From: Amycolatopsis jiangsuensis
Lineage (GTDB): Bacteria; Actinomycetota; Actinomycetes; Mycobacteriales; Pseudonocardiaceae
Direction of reading: 5' to 3'
Length of the DNA: 64,000 nucleotides
Assembly: GCF_014204865.1 (NCBI RefSeq)
Contig: NZ_JACHMG010000001.1
Location: 7,900,501-7,964,500 of the forward strand
Every line of letters starts with the position of its first letter. Position 1 is the first letter of the stretch. Below, piece by piece: positions 1 to 11,876 of the stretch. A program made the position numbers and the translations under genes. The notes under the pieces were generated by a model. That model did no database searches, had not been told where the DNA came from, and worked only from the letters and a program-made list of their open reading frames with translations.

Positions 1-220
1 GCTCAGTCGGCTTGGGTGGAACTGACGCCAGCCACGTTTCGGGGTCGTCGGCTTCCGGCGGTACGTCCGGGTCGGCGAGCCAGATGTGGAAGAAGCGCAC
101 GGCGTCGCAGTAGCCGCGGATCGTGCGGGGGCTCTTGTTCTCCGCTTCAAGTGACATGGCCCACTCGTTGATCAACGCCTGCCAGGCCGGCGGAGCGGGC
201 TTCGGGGCTCGGGTGCGCAT
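1..220 (-). CDS. Tyrosine recombinase/integrase, N-terminal part (runs off the window)
   Basis: Reading leftwards from an ATG at 220, the frame stays open to the window edge (73 codons). It encodes the N-terminal SAM-like core-binding region of a phage-type or XerC-like integrase: after a basic Pro-rich start comes a helix with SPRTIRGY followed by CDAVRFFHIWLADPD, the usual 'nkSprTi..Y...l..F..fl' pattern. A GAGGA ribosome site sits about 7 nt before the ATG. The catalytic R-H-R-Y part lies outside the window. The start codon is about 105 bp from the 3' end of tRNA-Pro, the usual arrangement for an integrase beside its tRNA attachment site. Whether a complete element extends to the left cannot be seen. 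It could also be an isolated Xer-like remnant. Confidence 0.7.
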   Translation of the reverse strand, partial: MRTRAPKPAPPAWQALINEWAMSLEAENKSPRTIRGYCDAVRFFHIWLADPDVPPEADDPETWLASVPPKPTE

Positions 221-285
221 GTGAAAATCCTCAAATAGGAGTGTCACTGAGCGCTGTGCTAGCTTCCGGGCCGCGTCCGACGGCA

Positions 286-319
286 CGAAAAAGGGGCTGA
301 ACCCGCAGGTCCAGCCCCT
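286..319 (-). terminator. Intrinsic terminator of tRNA-Pro
   Basis: On the minus strand an AGGGGCTG / CAGCCCCT stem (8 bp, 12-nt loop) is followed directly by a T run. It lies 6 nt beyond the 3' end of tRNA-Pro and before the integrase, so it separates the two transcripts. Confidence 0.8.
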
Positions 320-324
320 ATCGG

Positions 325-398
325 TCGGGATGACAGGATTTGAACCTGCGACCCTCCGCTCCCAAAGCGGATGCGCTACCAAGCTGCGCCACATCCCG
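325..398 (-). tRNA. tRNA-Pro (anticodon TGG)
   Basis: The minus strand folds as a tRNA with a 7-bp acceptor stem CGGGATG/CATCCCG and discriminator A at 325. The anticodon loop TTTGGGA carries TGG, and the T arm contains GGTTCAAATCC. CCA is not encoded in full. tRNA-Pro genes are known attachment sites for actinomycete integrative elements, and an integrase start lies just past its 3' end. Confidence 0.95.
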
Positions 399-508
399 GT
401 CCCGCCGGCGTACCCGGGGGGTGTGCCGGTCAGCCTAGCGCGCACGCTAAGCTTGCTGCGTTCCCGGGTCGTACCGGGGCGCTGCGGGTGTAGCTCAATG
501 GTAGAGCC

Positions 509-5251
<4,743 letters not shown>

Positions 5252-5417
5252 GTCTGCCGACCTTCCCACGACGCCTGTGCCAGCCATGGTCGTCGACCCA
5301 GCGTGCCACGGTTCGCCCTACACTTCGAGCCAGTCCGCCCGCGCACGCTGTGCCAACCTTGAAGGACCCTTGAAGGACCAGGACCGGAAGGTCGACCCGG
5401 AGGCAGGAGGTTCGTGC

Positions 5418-6953
5418 ATGGTGTCACGGCCCGCCCCGGCCTCGGCTCTGCCACCCGGCGCCGAGCTGCCCGAGCACGCCGGATTCTGGCGTGCGGTGCT
5501 GGACGACGTGCGCGATCCGGTGTTCGTGCGTGACCCCGACGGGGTCCTGCGATGGGCCAATTCGGCGGGGGAGCGGCTGGCCGCGGGCGCCGTCCCGGAG
5601 TTCGTGGACGTGACGGAAACCACCGGGAAGGTCGATGCCGGCGGGGTGCTGCGGCCCGCCCGGATCGGCGCGCTGCCCGACGGCTGGCAGGCCTGGACGG
5701 TGCCGGACGGCGGCCGTCGCCGTCCGGAGGAGTTCCTCGCCGAGGTCGGTCCCCGGCTCGCGGCCGCGCGCGGCCGGCACGGCACCGCGCGGCTGATCGC
5801 GGAACTCGCCGCGTCCGCGCTCGGCGACTGCGTTTTCGTGCTGCTGCCCACGACCCGTGGCCGCTGGGAGTGGTGGAGCAGCGGTGGCGCCGCGGCGCCG
5901 GGGCACGGCCGGATCCGGCGGGTGCCCGCGCAGGCGGCGCCGGTGCTGGCCGGGGCGTTCGCCGCGGCCGGCCGCCCGGAGGCCCGTGCGGTGCCCGGCA
6001 GCGAGGTCGCGGCGTTGCCGCAGGTGGTCGCGGAGCAGTTCCGGGCGCACAGCGACGTGTCGGTCGCTTCGCTCGGCGGCGAGGGGGTGGCCGGGGCGGT
6101 GCTGGTCGGCCGGCGGGGAGAGCCGCCGTTCGGCGCCGCGCAGTCACGGGCGGTCGAGGGGTTCGCGACGGCGGCCGGTACGGCGCTGGCGAACGCGCAC
6201 CGGTTCGCGCTGCAGGAGGAGGCCACCCGCGGCCTCGAGACGACCCTGCGGCCGCAGGACCCGGCGCGGATGGACGGCGCGAACTTCGAGCTGTGGTACG
6301 AGCCCGCGGCCGGTGTGCTCGGGGTCGGCGGCGACTTCTACGACGTGCTGGCCCGTGACGACGGCAGTGCTTTCGTGGTGGTGGGGGACATCTGCGGCAA
6401 GGGTGCCGAGGCCGCCGCGCTCACCGGGCGGGTACGGCATTCGCTGGCCGCGCTGCACCTCGTCGAACGGGACGGCCGGACCTTGCTGCGGCTGCTGAAC
6501 GAGCTGCTCATCGCGGGCGGCAGCAACCGGTTCGCGACGCTGGTGCTCGGTTCGGTCGCCACCACGGACTCCGGGCTGGAGGTCACCCTCGCCTCCGGCG
6601 GGCATCCGGCACCGCTCGTGCTGCGCCGGGGCGGTGGAGTCGAGGAGATCAGCGTGCCCGGCACACTCGTCGGGATTTCGCCGCAGGCGCGGTTCGCCGA
6701 GGCGACCACGCAGCTGTCCGAGGGCGACGTCTGCCTGCTCTACACCGACGGCGTGACCGAAGCCCGCAACATCACCGAGTCGACCGAGCTGTTCGGCGAC
6801 GAACGCCTGTACACGGTGCTCGAGGACTGTGTGGGGCTGCCCGCGCAGGAGGTCGTGCAGCGGCTGCGCGAGGCCGTGCGGGAATGGCTCGGCGACTCCG
6901 GCCATGACGACATCGCCGTGCTGGCGATCGAGGCCACCGCCCACGCGGAGTAG
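5418..6953 (+). CDS. PAS-GAF-SpoIIE (PP2C-type) serine phosphatase
   Basis: A 511-residue protein. Residues about 20-100 look like a PAS domain ([16 protein letters not shown]), about 115-270 like a GAF domain, and about 290-505 form a SpoIIE/RsbU PP2C-type phosphatase with the metal-binding motifs [32 protein letters not shown] and GHDDIAVL. Such proteins usually dephosphorylate anti-sigma-factor antagonists in partner-switching stress pathways. Start: ATG 5418 with AGGAGG 7 nt upstream; the longer open frame upstream is antisense to the kinase. It is divergent from the multi-HAMP kinase across 166 bp, which suggests shared control or shared signalling. No anti-sigma or antagonist gene lies beside it, so its target is unknown. 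Confidence 0.9.
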   Translation: MVSRPAPASALPPGAELPEHAGFWRAVLDDVRDPVFVRDPDGVLRWANSAGERLAAGAVPEFVDVTETTGKVDAGGVLRPARIGALPDGWQAWTVPDGGRRRPEEFLAEVGPRLAAARGRHGTARLIAELAASALGDCVFVLLPTTRGRWEWWSSGGAAAPGHGRIRRVPAQAAPVLAGAFAAAGRPEARAVPGSEVAALPQVVAEQFRAHSDVSVASLGGEGVAGAVLVGRRGEPPFGAAQSRAVEGFATAAGTALANAHRFALQEEATRGLETTLRPQDPARMDGANFELWYEPAAGVLGVGGDFYDVLARDDGSAFVVVGDICGKGAEAAALTGRVRHSLAALHLVERDGRTLLRLLNELLIAGGSNRFATLVLGSVATTDSGLEVTLASGGHPAPLVLRRGGGVEEISVPGTLVGISPQARFAEATTQLSEGDVCLLYTDGVTEARNITESTELFGDERLYTVLEDCVGLPAQEVVQRLREAVREWLGDSGHDDIAVLAIEATAHAE

Positions 6954-7013
6954 AGCGGCGCGCGAGCGGGTACTCCGGGCGTTCGGAAGACGATCGATCC
7001 GGATGGAGGACCG

Positions 7014-7574
7014 ATGACGGACACATTGCGCGGACGGCGCGTGGCCGTGCTGGCAGCCGACGGTGTCGAGCAGGTGGAGCTGGAACAGCCACGCGACGCG
7101 GTGCGGCAGGCGGGCGCCGAGGTCCACCTCGTTTCGCTGTCCACGGGCGAGATCCAGGCCATGAACGGCGACATCGACAAGGGCGACCGGTTCCCGGTGG
7201 ACCACGCCGTGTCGGAGGTGTCCGCGAGCGATTACGACGCGCTGCTGCTGCCCGGGGGCACGATGAACCCGGACAACCTGCGCCGGGATCCCGCGGCGGT
7301 CAAGTTCGCGGGCGACTTCGTTCGTGCGGGCAAACCGGTCGGCGTGATCTGCCACGGTCCGTGGACCCTGGTGGAGGCGGACGTGGTCCGCGGCCGCCGG
7401 ATGACCTCGTTCCCCAGCGTGCGCACTGATCTCCGCAACGCGGGTGCCACCGTGGTGGACGAGGAAGTGGTGCGGGACAACGGGATCGTGTCCAGCCGGG
7501 ACCCCGACGACCTCCCCGCGTTCTCGAAGGCGATCGTCGAGGCGTTCGCCGCGAGCGACCGCCCGGTCGGCTGA
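7014..7574 (+). CDS. PfpI/DJ-1 family class I glutamine amidotransferase-like protein
   Basis: A 186-residue single-domain protein of the DJ-1/PfpI superfamily. It begins with RVAVLAADGVEQVEL and has the nucleophile elbow GVICHGPW, with Cys about 113 followed by His, and the substrate-loop motif DALLLPGG. Relatives include the Deglycase/YhbO and protease PfpI groups, usually linked to stress or carbonyl damage; the exact reaction cannot be read from the sequence. The RBS GGAGGACCG precedes the ATG. It starts 60 bp after the phosphatase gene on the same strand and may be co-transcribed with it. Confidence 0.9.
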   Translation: MTDTLRGRRVAVLAADGVEQVELEQPRDAVRQAGAEVHLVSLSTGEIQAMNGDIDKGDRFPVDHAVSEVSASDYDALLLPGGTMNPDNLRRDPAAVKFAGDFVRAGKPVGVICHGPWTLVEADVVRGRRMTSFPSVRTDLRNAGATVVDEEVVRDNGIVSSRDPDDLPAFSKAIVEAFAASDRPVG

Positions 7575-7645
7575 GCGCGCGCAATCGGCTGGCGCCATCC
7601 GCCCCGGCGCGGGACCCTTGAGGGGGAGTGCGAAGGGGGAACGCG

Positions 7646-7819
7646 ATGACTGTCCACTCGCGCCGTTACGGGCGCCGATGCCGGGAACACTTCGAGGACC
7701 CTGCCGGGGAGCCGGATGCGGCCCCGGTGGGGGACCCCGGGCGCGAGCGGGCGGACGAGCGGCCGCGGGAGACGCCGGGACCGGTCAGCTCCAGCGTGGA
7801 GTCCTCTGTGGACGAGTGA
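7646..7819 (+). CDS. Small hydrophilic hypothetical protein (57 aa)
   Basis: A short frame that begins basic (MTVHSRRYGRRCREHFEDP) and becomes Pro/Glu/Arg-rich and probably disordered. AAGGGGGA about 5 nt before the ATG is a good ribosome site, which is the main support. No family is recognised. It lies between the PfpI gene and the convergent methionine aminopeptidase gene, ending 9 bp before the latter's stop. It may be a real small protein or a chance frame. Confidence 0.45.
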   Translation: MTVHSRRYGRRCREHFEDPAGEPDAAPVGDPGRERADERPRETPGPVSSSVESSVDE

Positions 7820-7828
7820 CGTGTCGGC

Positions 7829-8608
7829 CTACCGGTTTTCCTCCGCGCGCCGCGTCAGCACCAGGGGTGCGTCCTCGGTGACGGCGATGGTGTGTTCCGA
7901 GTGCGCCGTGCGTGAACCGTCGGCCGAGCGGATGGTCCAGCCGTCGGGGTCGTAGACGATCTCGTCGGTGGTGCGGGCGAACCACGGTTCGAGCGCCAGG
8001 GTCAGTCCCGGGCGGAGCTTCAGGCCGCGACCTGCCCGGCCCTTGTTGGACACGTGCAGGTCCTCGTGCATGGTGCGGCCGATTCCGTGTCCGCCGAACT
8101 CGGTGTTCACCGGATAGCCGTAGGAGCCGGCGACCGCCCCGATGGCCGCCGAGATGTCGCCGATGCGGTTGCCAGGGCGGGCGACCTCGATCGCCGCCTC
8201 CAGTGCTTCCTCGGTGGCGCGGATGATCCGCAGGTCCTCTTCGGCGGCGGTCCCGACGATGACTGTGCGGGCCGAATCGGCCGACCAGCCGTCGATGCTG
8301 ACCGCGAGGTCCGCGGTGAGCACGTCGCCGTCACGGAGGACGTAGTCGTGCGGCAGCCCGTGCAGGACGGCGTCGTTGACCGACAGGCAGATCACGTTGC
8401 GGAACGGGCCTTCGCCGAAGGACGGCGCGTAGTCCCAGTAGCACGAATCCGCTCCGCGGCGCTTGATCATCCCCCGTGCGTGCTGCTCCAGATCCAGGAG
8501 GTTGACGCCAACGTCGGCAATCCTGCCGATCTCGGAGAGCACTTCGGCGACGAAACGCCCGGCCACGCCCATACGCTCGATCTCCGCGGGCGTTTTGAGT
8601 TCGATCAC
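7829..8608 (-). CDS. map: Type I methionine aminopeptidase
   Basis: A 259-residue metalloprotease of the pita-bread fold that removes N-terminal Met from new proteins. The five metal ligands are visible: Asp in TADLAVSIDG, Asp in SADSARTV, His in GGHGIGRTMHE, Glu in LALEPWF and the final Glu in TVRY-free segment HSEHTIAVTE. The length is right for the short type I enzyme without a zinc-finger extension. Start chosen: GTG 8608 (VIELKTPAEIERM), with GAGG 5 nt upstream; the longer frame to 8680 runs through the promoter region. Actinomycetes usually carry two or three map genes, and this one stands alone rather than in the secY-adk-map ribosomal cluster, so it is probably the accessory copy. A perfect 16-bp palindrome sits about 20 bp upstream. 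Confidence 0.92.
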   Translation of the reverse strand: MIELKTPAEIERMGVAGRFVAEVLSEIGRIADVGVNLLDLEQHARGMIKRRGADSCYWDYAPSFGEGPFRNVICLSVNDAVLHGLPHDYVLRDGDVLTADLAVSIDGWSADSARTVIVGTAAEEDLRIIRATEEALEAAIEVARPGNRIGDISAAIGAVAGSYGYPVNTEFGGHGIGRTMHEDLHVSNKGRAGRGLKLRPGLTLALEPWFARTTDEIVYDPDGWTIRSADGSRTAHSEHTIAVTEDAPLVLTRRAEENR

Positions 8609-8628
8609 GAAAACCTCGCGTCCAGTAC

Positions 8629-8644
8629 CGGTATAGTTATACCG
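8629..8644. promoter_or_regulatory. 16-bp palindrome in the map promoter
   Basis: CGGTATAGTTATACCG is a complete dyad (CGGTATA-GT-TATACCG). It lies 20 bp upstream of the map start and contains a TATAAC/TATACC sequence on the minus strand that could serve as the -10 box. A repressor bound here would cover the promoter. The regulator is unknown. Confidence 0.55.
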
Positions 8645-8771
8645 AACCGTAGCACGTCCGGGATACCTGCAGGTGTCCACGGGCTGACCCTGGCGGGGGA
8701 GTTACCACCGTTCGGACCACCCCGCGTGGCTATCCGAGTACCCTCGGTTGTCGAGGAGAGGGGCGGCGCCG

Positions 8772-9599
8772 ATGGTCCGCGGGAACGTGATGCCCGGTCC
8801 GGCAGTGTCCTGGGACCAGGATCGGCCCAGTTCTGCCCGGCTGTCCGACGCGCTGCTCGGCGGGCAGGACCACTACGCGTGCGACCGCGCGGTGCTGCGC
8901 CGGTTGCTGCGGGTCGCCCCGGCCGCCCGCGAGGTGGCCGGCGAACGGCGGCAGTGGCTGCTGCGGACGTTGCGCTACCTCGCCACCCGCCGGGGCGTGG
9001 ACCAGTTTCTCGACCTCGGCTGCGGGCTGCCCGCCGCGGAGAACACCCACCAGATCGTGACGCGGTTCCGTCCCGGCGCGGAAATCGTCTACGTGGACCA
9101 CGACCCGGTGGTGCAGGTGCACGGCCGGGCGGTGCTGGAGGAGAACGACCACGTCCACGTCAGCGGTGCCGATCTGACCGATCCCGGTGCCACGCTGGGA
9201 GATCCGGTCGTCTACCGGTACCTCGACTTCGACCGGCCGGTCGCGGTACTGCTGTGCGACGTGCTGCACCACGTGGAAAGCCTCGAGCACGCGCAGTACG
9301 TCGTCCGCGGCTACCGCGATCAGCTCGCCCCTGGTTCGTATGTGCTGCTGACCCACGATCATCTGCCGGAGGACCCGGCGCGGGCCGAGCTGGCCTGCCG
9401 CATCGGCGAGGTGCTGGCCGCGGCCGGGCTGCACACCGTGCACCGGGACCTGGCCGAGATCGTCTCGCTGTTCGCCGGGCTCGATCTGCTCGAGCCCGGC
9501 GTCGTCCCGCTGCACGAATGGTGGCCCTCAGGCCCGCGGCTGCTTCCGTTGAGCGATCAGCACTTCCTGAGCCTGGGTGGCGTGGCGCGCACTCGGTGA
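8772..9599 (+). CDS. SAM-dependent methyltransferase, DUF574/SAV2177 family
   Basis: A 275-residue protein of the actinomycete family once called DUF574. It carries the family start motif SARLSDALLGGQDHYACDR, the glycine loop QFLDLGCGLP for SAM binding, the acidic strand end IVYVDHDPVV and the GADLTDP motif. Substrates of this large family are mostly unknown. ATG 8772 was chosen because GAGGAGAGG lies about 10 nt upstream; an in-frame TTG at 8748 overlaps that site. It stands alone and converges with the aldo/keto reductase gene. Confidence 0.88.
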   Translation: MVRGNVMPGPAVSWDQDRPSSARLSDALLGGQDHYACDRAVLRRLLRVAPAAREVAGERRQWLLRTLRYLATRRGVDQFLDLGCGLPAAENTHQIVTRFRPGAEIVYVDHDPVVQVHGRAVLEENDHVHVSGADLTDPGATLGDPVVYRYLDFDRPVAVLLCDVLHHVESLEHAQYVVRGYRDQLAPGSYVLLTHDHLPEDPARAELACRIGEVLAAAGLHTVHRDLAEIVSLFAGLDLLEPGVVPLHEWWPSGPRLLPLSDQHFLSLGGVARTR

Positions 9600-9609
9600 A
9601 CGCGCGGGA

Positions 9610-10443
9610 TCAGCCCGCGTCGAAGGTGTCCGGGTCGGGTCCGGTACGCAGTCCGCGGTCGAGCGAGGACAGCGCGGCCACGTCCTCGTCGGCGAGGGTG
9701 AAGCCGAAGACATCGAGGTTCTCTGCGATGCGCGAAGGCGTCACGGACTTCGGGATCACCACGTTGCCCAGCTGCAGGTGCCAGCGGATGACGATCTGCG
9801 CCGGGGTCCGGCCGTGTTTGGTGGCCAGCTGCCGCACGGTGTCGTCGGCGAGCAGATCGCCGCCCTTCGCCAGTGGACTCCACGCTTCGGTCGCGATGCC
9901 GTGCCCGGCGTGGAACGCGCGCAGTTCCTCTTGGTTGAGGTACGGGTGCAGCTCGATCTGGTTGACCACCGGCGCCACGCTGCCCTCGTCGAGCAGCCGC
10001 TGCAGATGGGTCGGCTGGAAGTTGGACACGCCGATGGCGCGTACTCGGCCGTCCTCGTACAGCTTCTCCAGCGCCTTCCAGGTGGCCACGTACTTGTCGC
10101 GCTGGGGCAGCGGCCAGTGGATCAGGTACAGGTCCAGCTGGTCGAGACCGAGCCGTCCGAGGCTGGCGTCGAACGCGCGCAGGGTCTCGTCGTAGCCCTG
10201 GTCGGCGTTCCACAGCTTGGTGGTGATGAACAGTTCGTCGCGGGCGATGCCGGACTCGGCCAGCGCCTGGCCGACGCCTTCCTCGTTGCCGTACACCTTC
10301 GCGGTGTCGATGCTGCGGTAGCCGGCTTCGAGCGCGGCCTTCACCGCGGCCTGCGTCTCGTCGTCCGGCACCTGGAACACGCCGAACCCGAGCTGCGGCA
10401 TCTCGACACCGTTGCCGAGCTTGGTCACGGGGATGCTGGTCAT
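9610..10443 (-). CDS. Aldo/keto reductase (2,5-diketo-D-gluconate reductase type)
   Basis: A 277-residue NADPH-dependent TIM-barrel reductase. The catalytic tetrad is complete: Asp46 and Tyr51 (DTAKVYGNE), Lys76 (TTKLWN) and His109 (LIHWPLP). Later motifs GVSNF, NQIELHPY and the cofactor-binding IPKSVTPSRIAEN are typical of the AKR5-like group. It follows the SDR gene on the same strand with a 25-bp gap, so the two probably form an operon, divergent from a MarR regulator. The likely role is reduction of carbonyl compounds; the true substrate is unknown. Confidence 0.93.
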   Translation of the reverse strand: MTSIPVTKLGNGVEMPQLGFGVFQVPDDETQAAVKAALEAGYRSIDTAKVYGNEEGVGQALAESGIARDELFITTKLWNADQGYDETLRAFDASLGRLGLDQLDLYLIHWPLPQRDKYVATWKALEKLYEDGRVRAIGVSNFQPTHLQRLLDEGSVAPVVNQIELHPYLNQEELRAFHAGHGIATEAWSPLAKGGDLLADDTVRQLATKHGRTPAQIVIRWHLQLGNVVIPKSVTPSRIAENLDVFGFTLADEDVAALSSLDRGLRTGPDPDTFDAG

Positions 10444-10468
10444 GGGAACCCTTTCTGCGAAACGGAAA

Positions 10469-11239
10469 TCAGGGCAGGATGGTGGGTACGACCCCGCCGT
10501 CGGTGCGCAGTGCGCCGCCGGTGGTGGCCGCGGCCTGTTCGGAGGCGACGTAGGTGATCAGGTTCGCCACCTCCGCCGGGCGGATCAGCCGGCGCAGCAG
10601 CGACGTCGGCCGGTCGTTGCTCAGGAACCGCCGTTCGGCCTCGGCGAAGTCGACGTCCGGGTAGAGCCCGGCCACGAACTCGCGGACGCCCTCGGTGAGC
10701 GTCGGCCCGGGCAGCACGCTGTTCACCGTGACGCCGGTGCCGGCCAGTTCCTGAGCCATGCCACGGGAAAGCGCGAGCTGCGCGGTCTTGGTCATGCCGT
10801 AGTGGACCATCTCGGTCGGGATGAGCACCGCGGAATCGCTCGCGACGAAGATCACCCGGCCCCAGCCCCTGCGCGCCATCCGCGGCGCGTAGTGCCGGCC
10901 CAGCCGGACGCCGGAGAGCACGTTGACCTCGTAGAAGCGCTGCCATTCGGCGTCCGGGATCTCGAACACCGGCTGTGGCGAGAAGATCCCGGCGTTGTTC
11001 ACCAGCACGTCCACGTCCGGCAGTTGCTCGACGAGCTCGGCCACGCCCTCGGCGGTGCCGACGTCCGCGGCGATCCCGCGCGCGCCGAGCCGTCGCGCCA
11101 CCTCGGCGACGCGGTCCGCGTTGCGGCCGTTGACCACCACGTCGGCGCCCGCACCGGCCAGCGCCTCCGCGGTGGCTTCGCCGATTCCGGCCGTGGACCC
11201 GGTGATCAGCGCGGTCCGGCCGGTCAGGTCGATGTTCAT
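10469..11239 (-). CDS. Short-chain dehydrogenase/reductase
   Basis: A 256-residue classical SDR with a Rossmann motif TGSTAGIG near the N-terminus, VLVNNAG after strand 4, catalytic Ser (VASDSA) and YGMTK (Tyr-x3-Lys), and a C-terminal TDGG. ATG 11239 (MNIDLTGRTALITG) was chosen because it begins the conserved fold and has GGAGGA 11 nt upstream; a longer frame reaches into the promoter. It is the first gene of a probable two-gene unit with the aldo/keto reductase and faces a MarR regulator gene. Confidence 0.92.
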   Translation of the reverse strand: MNIDLTGRTALITGSTAGIGEATAEALAGAGADVVVNGRNADRVAEVARRLGARGIAADVGTAEGVAELVEQLPDVDVLVNNAGIFSPQPVFEIPDAEWQRFYEVNVLSGVRLGRHYAPRMARRGWGRVIFVASDSAVLIPTEMVHYGMTKTAQLALSRGMAQELAGTGVTVNSVLPGPTLTEGVREFVAGLYPDVDFAEAERRFLSNDRPTSLLRRLIRPAEVANLITYVASEQAAATTGGALRTDGGVVPTILP

Positions 11240-11299
11240 CGGATGCGGACTCCTCCGGACGTTCGCGAGTACAGTGACACACGACAACTAGCAGCGTCA

Positions 11300-11332
11300 G
11301 CAATACTTGCACACGCGTTTATTTGCACACGC
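11300..11332. promoter_or_regulatory. Candidate MarR operator between the SDR and marR-type genes
   Basis: The 154-bp divergent region holds GCAATACTTGC (11300-11310, arms GCAA/TTGC) and two direct copies of TTGCACACGC at 11307-11316 and 11323-11332, 16 bp apart. The position between a MarR gene and its neighbours suggests autoregulation and control of the SDR-AKR pair. Confidence 0.4.
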
Positions 11333-11393
11333 CGATGATGCCGTGTGGTCGTGGTGCCCGCAACCGCGGGTACCCCGCAGGAGGGGGTGAAAC

Positions 11394-11846
11394 GTGTCAC
11401 TGGCCGACGATGCCGTCGAGGCTCGCGCACAGGGCTGGCGCACGCTGGCCGCGCTGCACGCGCGGATCGAGGATCGGCTGCAGCGCGCACTGGAGCGTGA
11501 CCACGAGCTGTCGGTGAGCGAGTACACGGTGCTCGACGTGCTGGCCCGCCAGGACGGGTTCCACCTGCGGATGAACCAGCTGGCCAACGCTGTGGTGCTG
11601 AGCCAGTCGGCCACCACGAGACTGGTCGCTCGGCTGGAGGACCGCGGCCTGCTCGCCCGCTACCTGTGCCCGACCGACCGGCGCGGCATCTACACCGAGG
11701 TGACCGAGACCGGGCAGCAGCTGCTCGCCGCCGCCCGGCCCACCCACGACGAGGTGCTGGCCACGGCCCTCGCCGGCGCCGCGGAGCTGCCCGAGCTGGC
11801 CCCCCTGGTCTCGGCCCTCGGCTCCCTTTCCTTCACACCGAAGTAG
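11394..11846 (+). CDS. MarR family transcriptional regulator
   Basis: A 150-residue winged-helix regulator. The helix-turn-helix and wing are seen in LRMNQLANAVVLSQSATTRLVARLEDRGLLAR followed by the MarR wing DRRGIYTEVTETGQQLL. The start is a GTG at 11394 with AGGAGGGGG just upstream. It is divergent from the SDR and aldo/keto reductase genes, the usual layout for a MarR repressor released by a small phenolic or electrophilic ligand; the ligand is not known. Confidence 0.92.
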   Translation: MSLADDAVEARAQGWRTLAALHARIEDRLQRALERDHELSVSEYTVLDVLARQDGFHLRMNQLANAVVLSQSATTRLVARLEDRGLLARYLCPTDRRGIYTEVTETGQQLLAAARPTHDEVLATALAGAAELPELAPLVSALGSLSFTPK

Positions 11847-11876
11847 TCCCGCCGCGGATCTGCAGTGGTCGGCGGC

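Noticed and set aside
5356..5377. Tandem CTTGAAGGACC direct repeat between the kinase and the phosphatase
   Set aside because: Only two 11-bp copies and no symmetry. It may be a regulator site, but there is nothing more to support this.
7785..7985. Short frames around the small 57-residue protein gene
   Set aside because: They overlap the map gene and lack ribosome sites; only the frame starting at 7646 has one.
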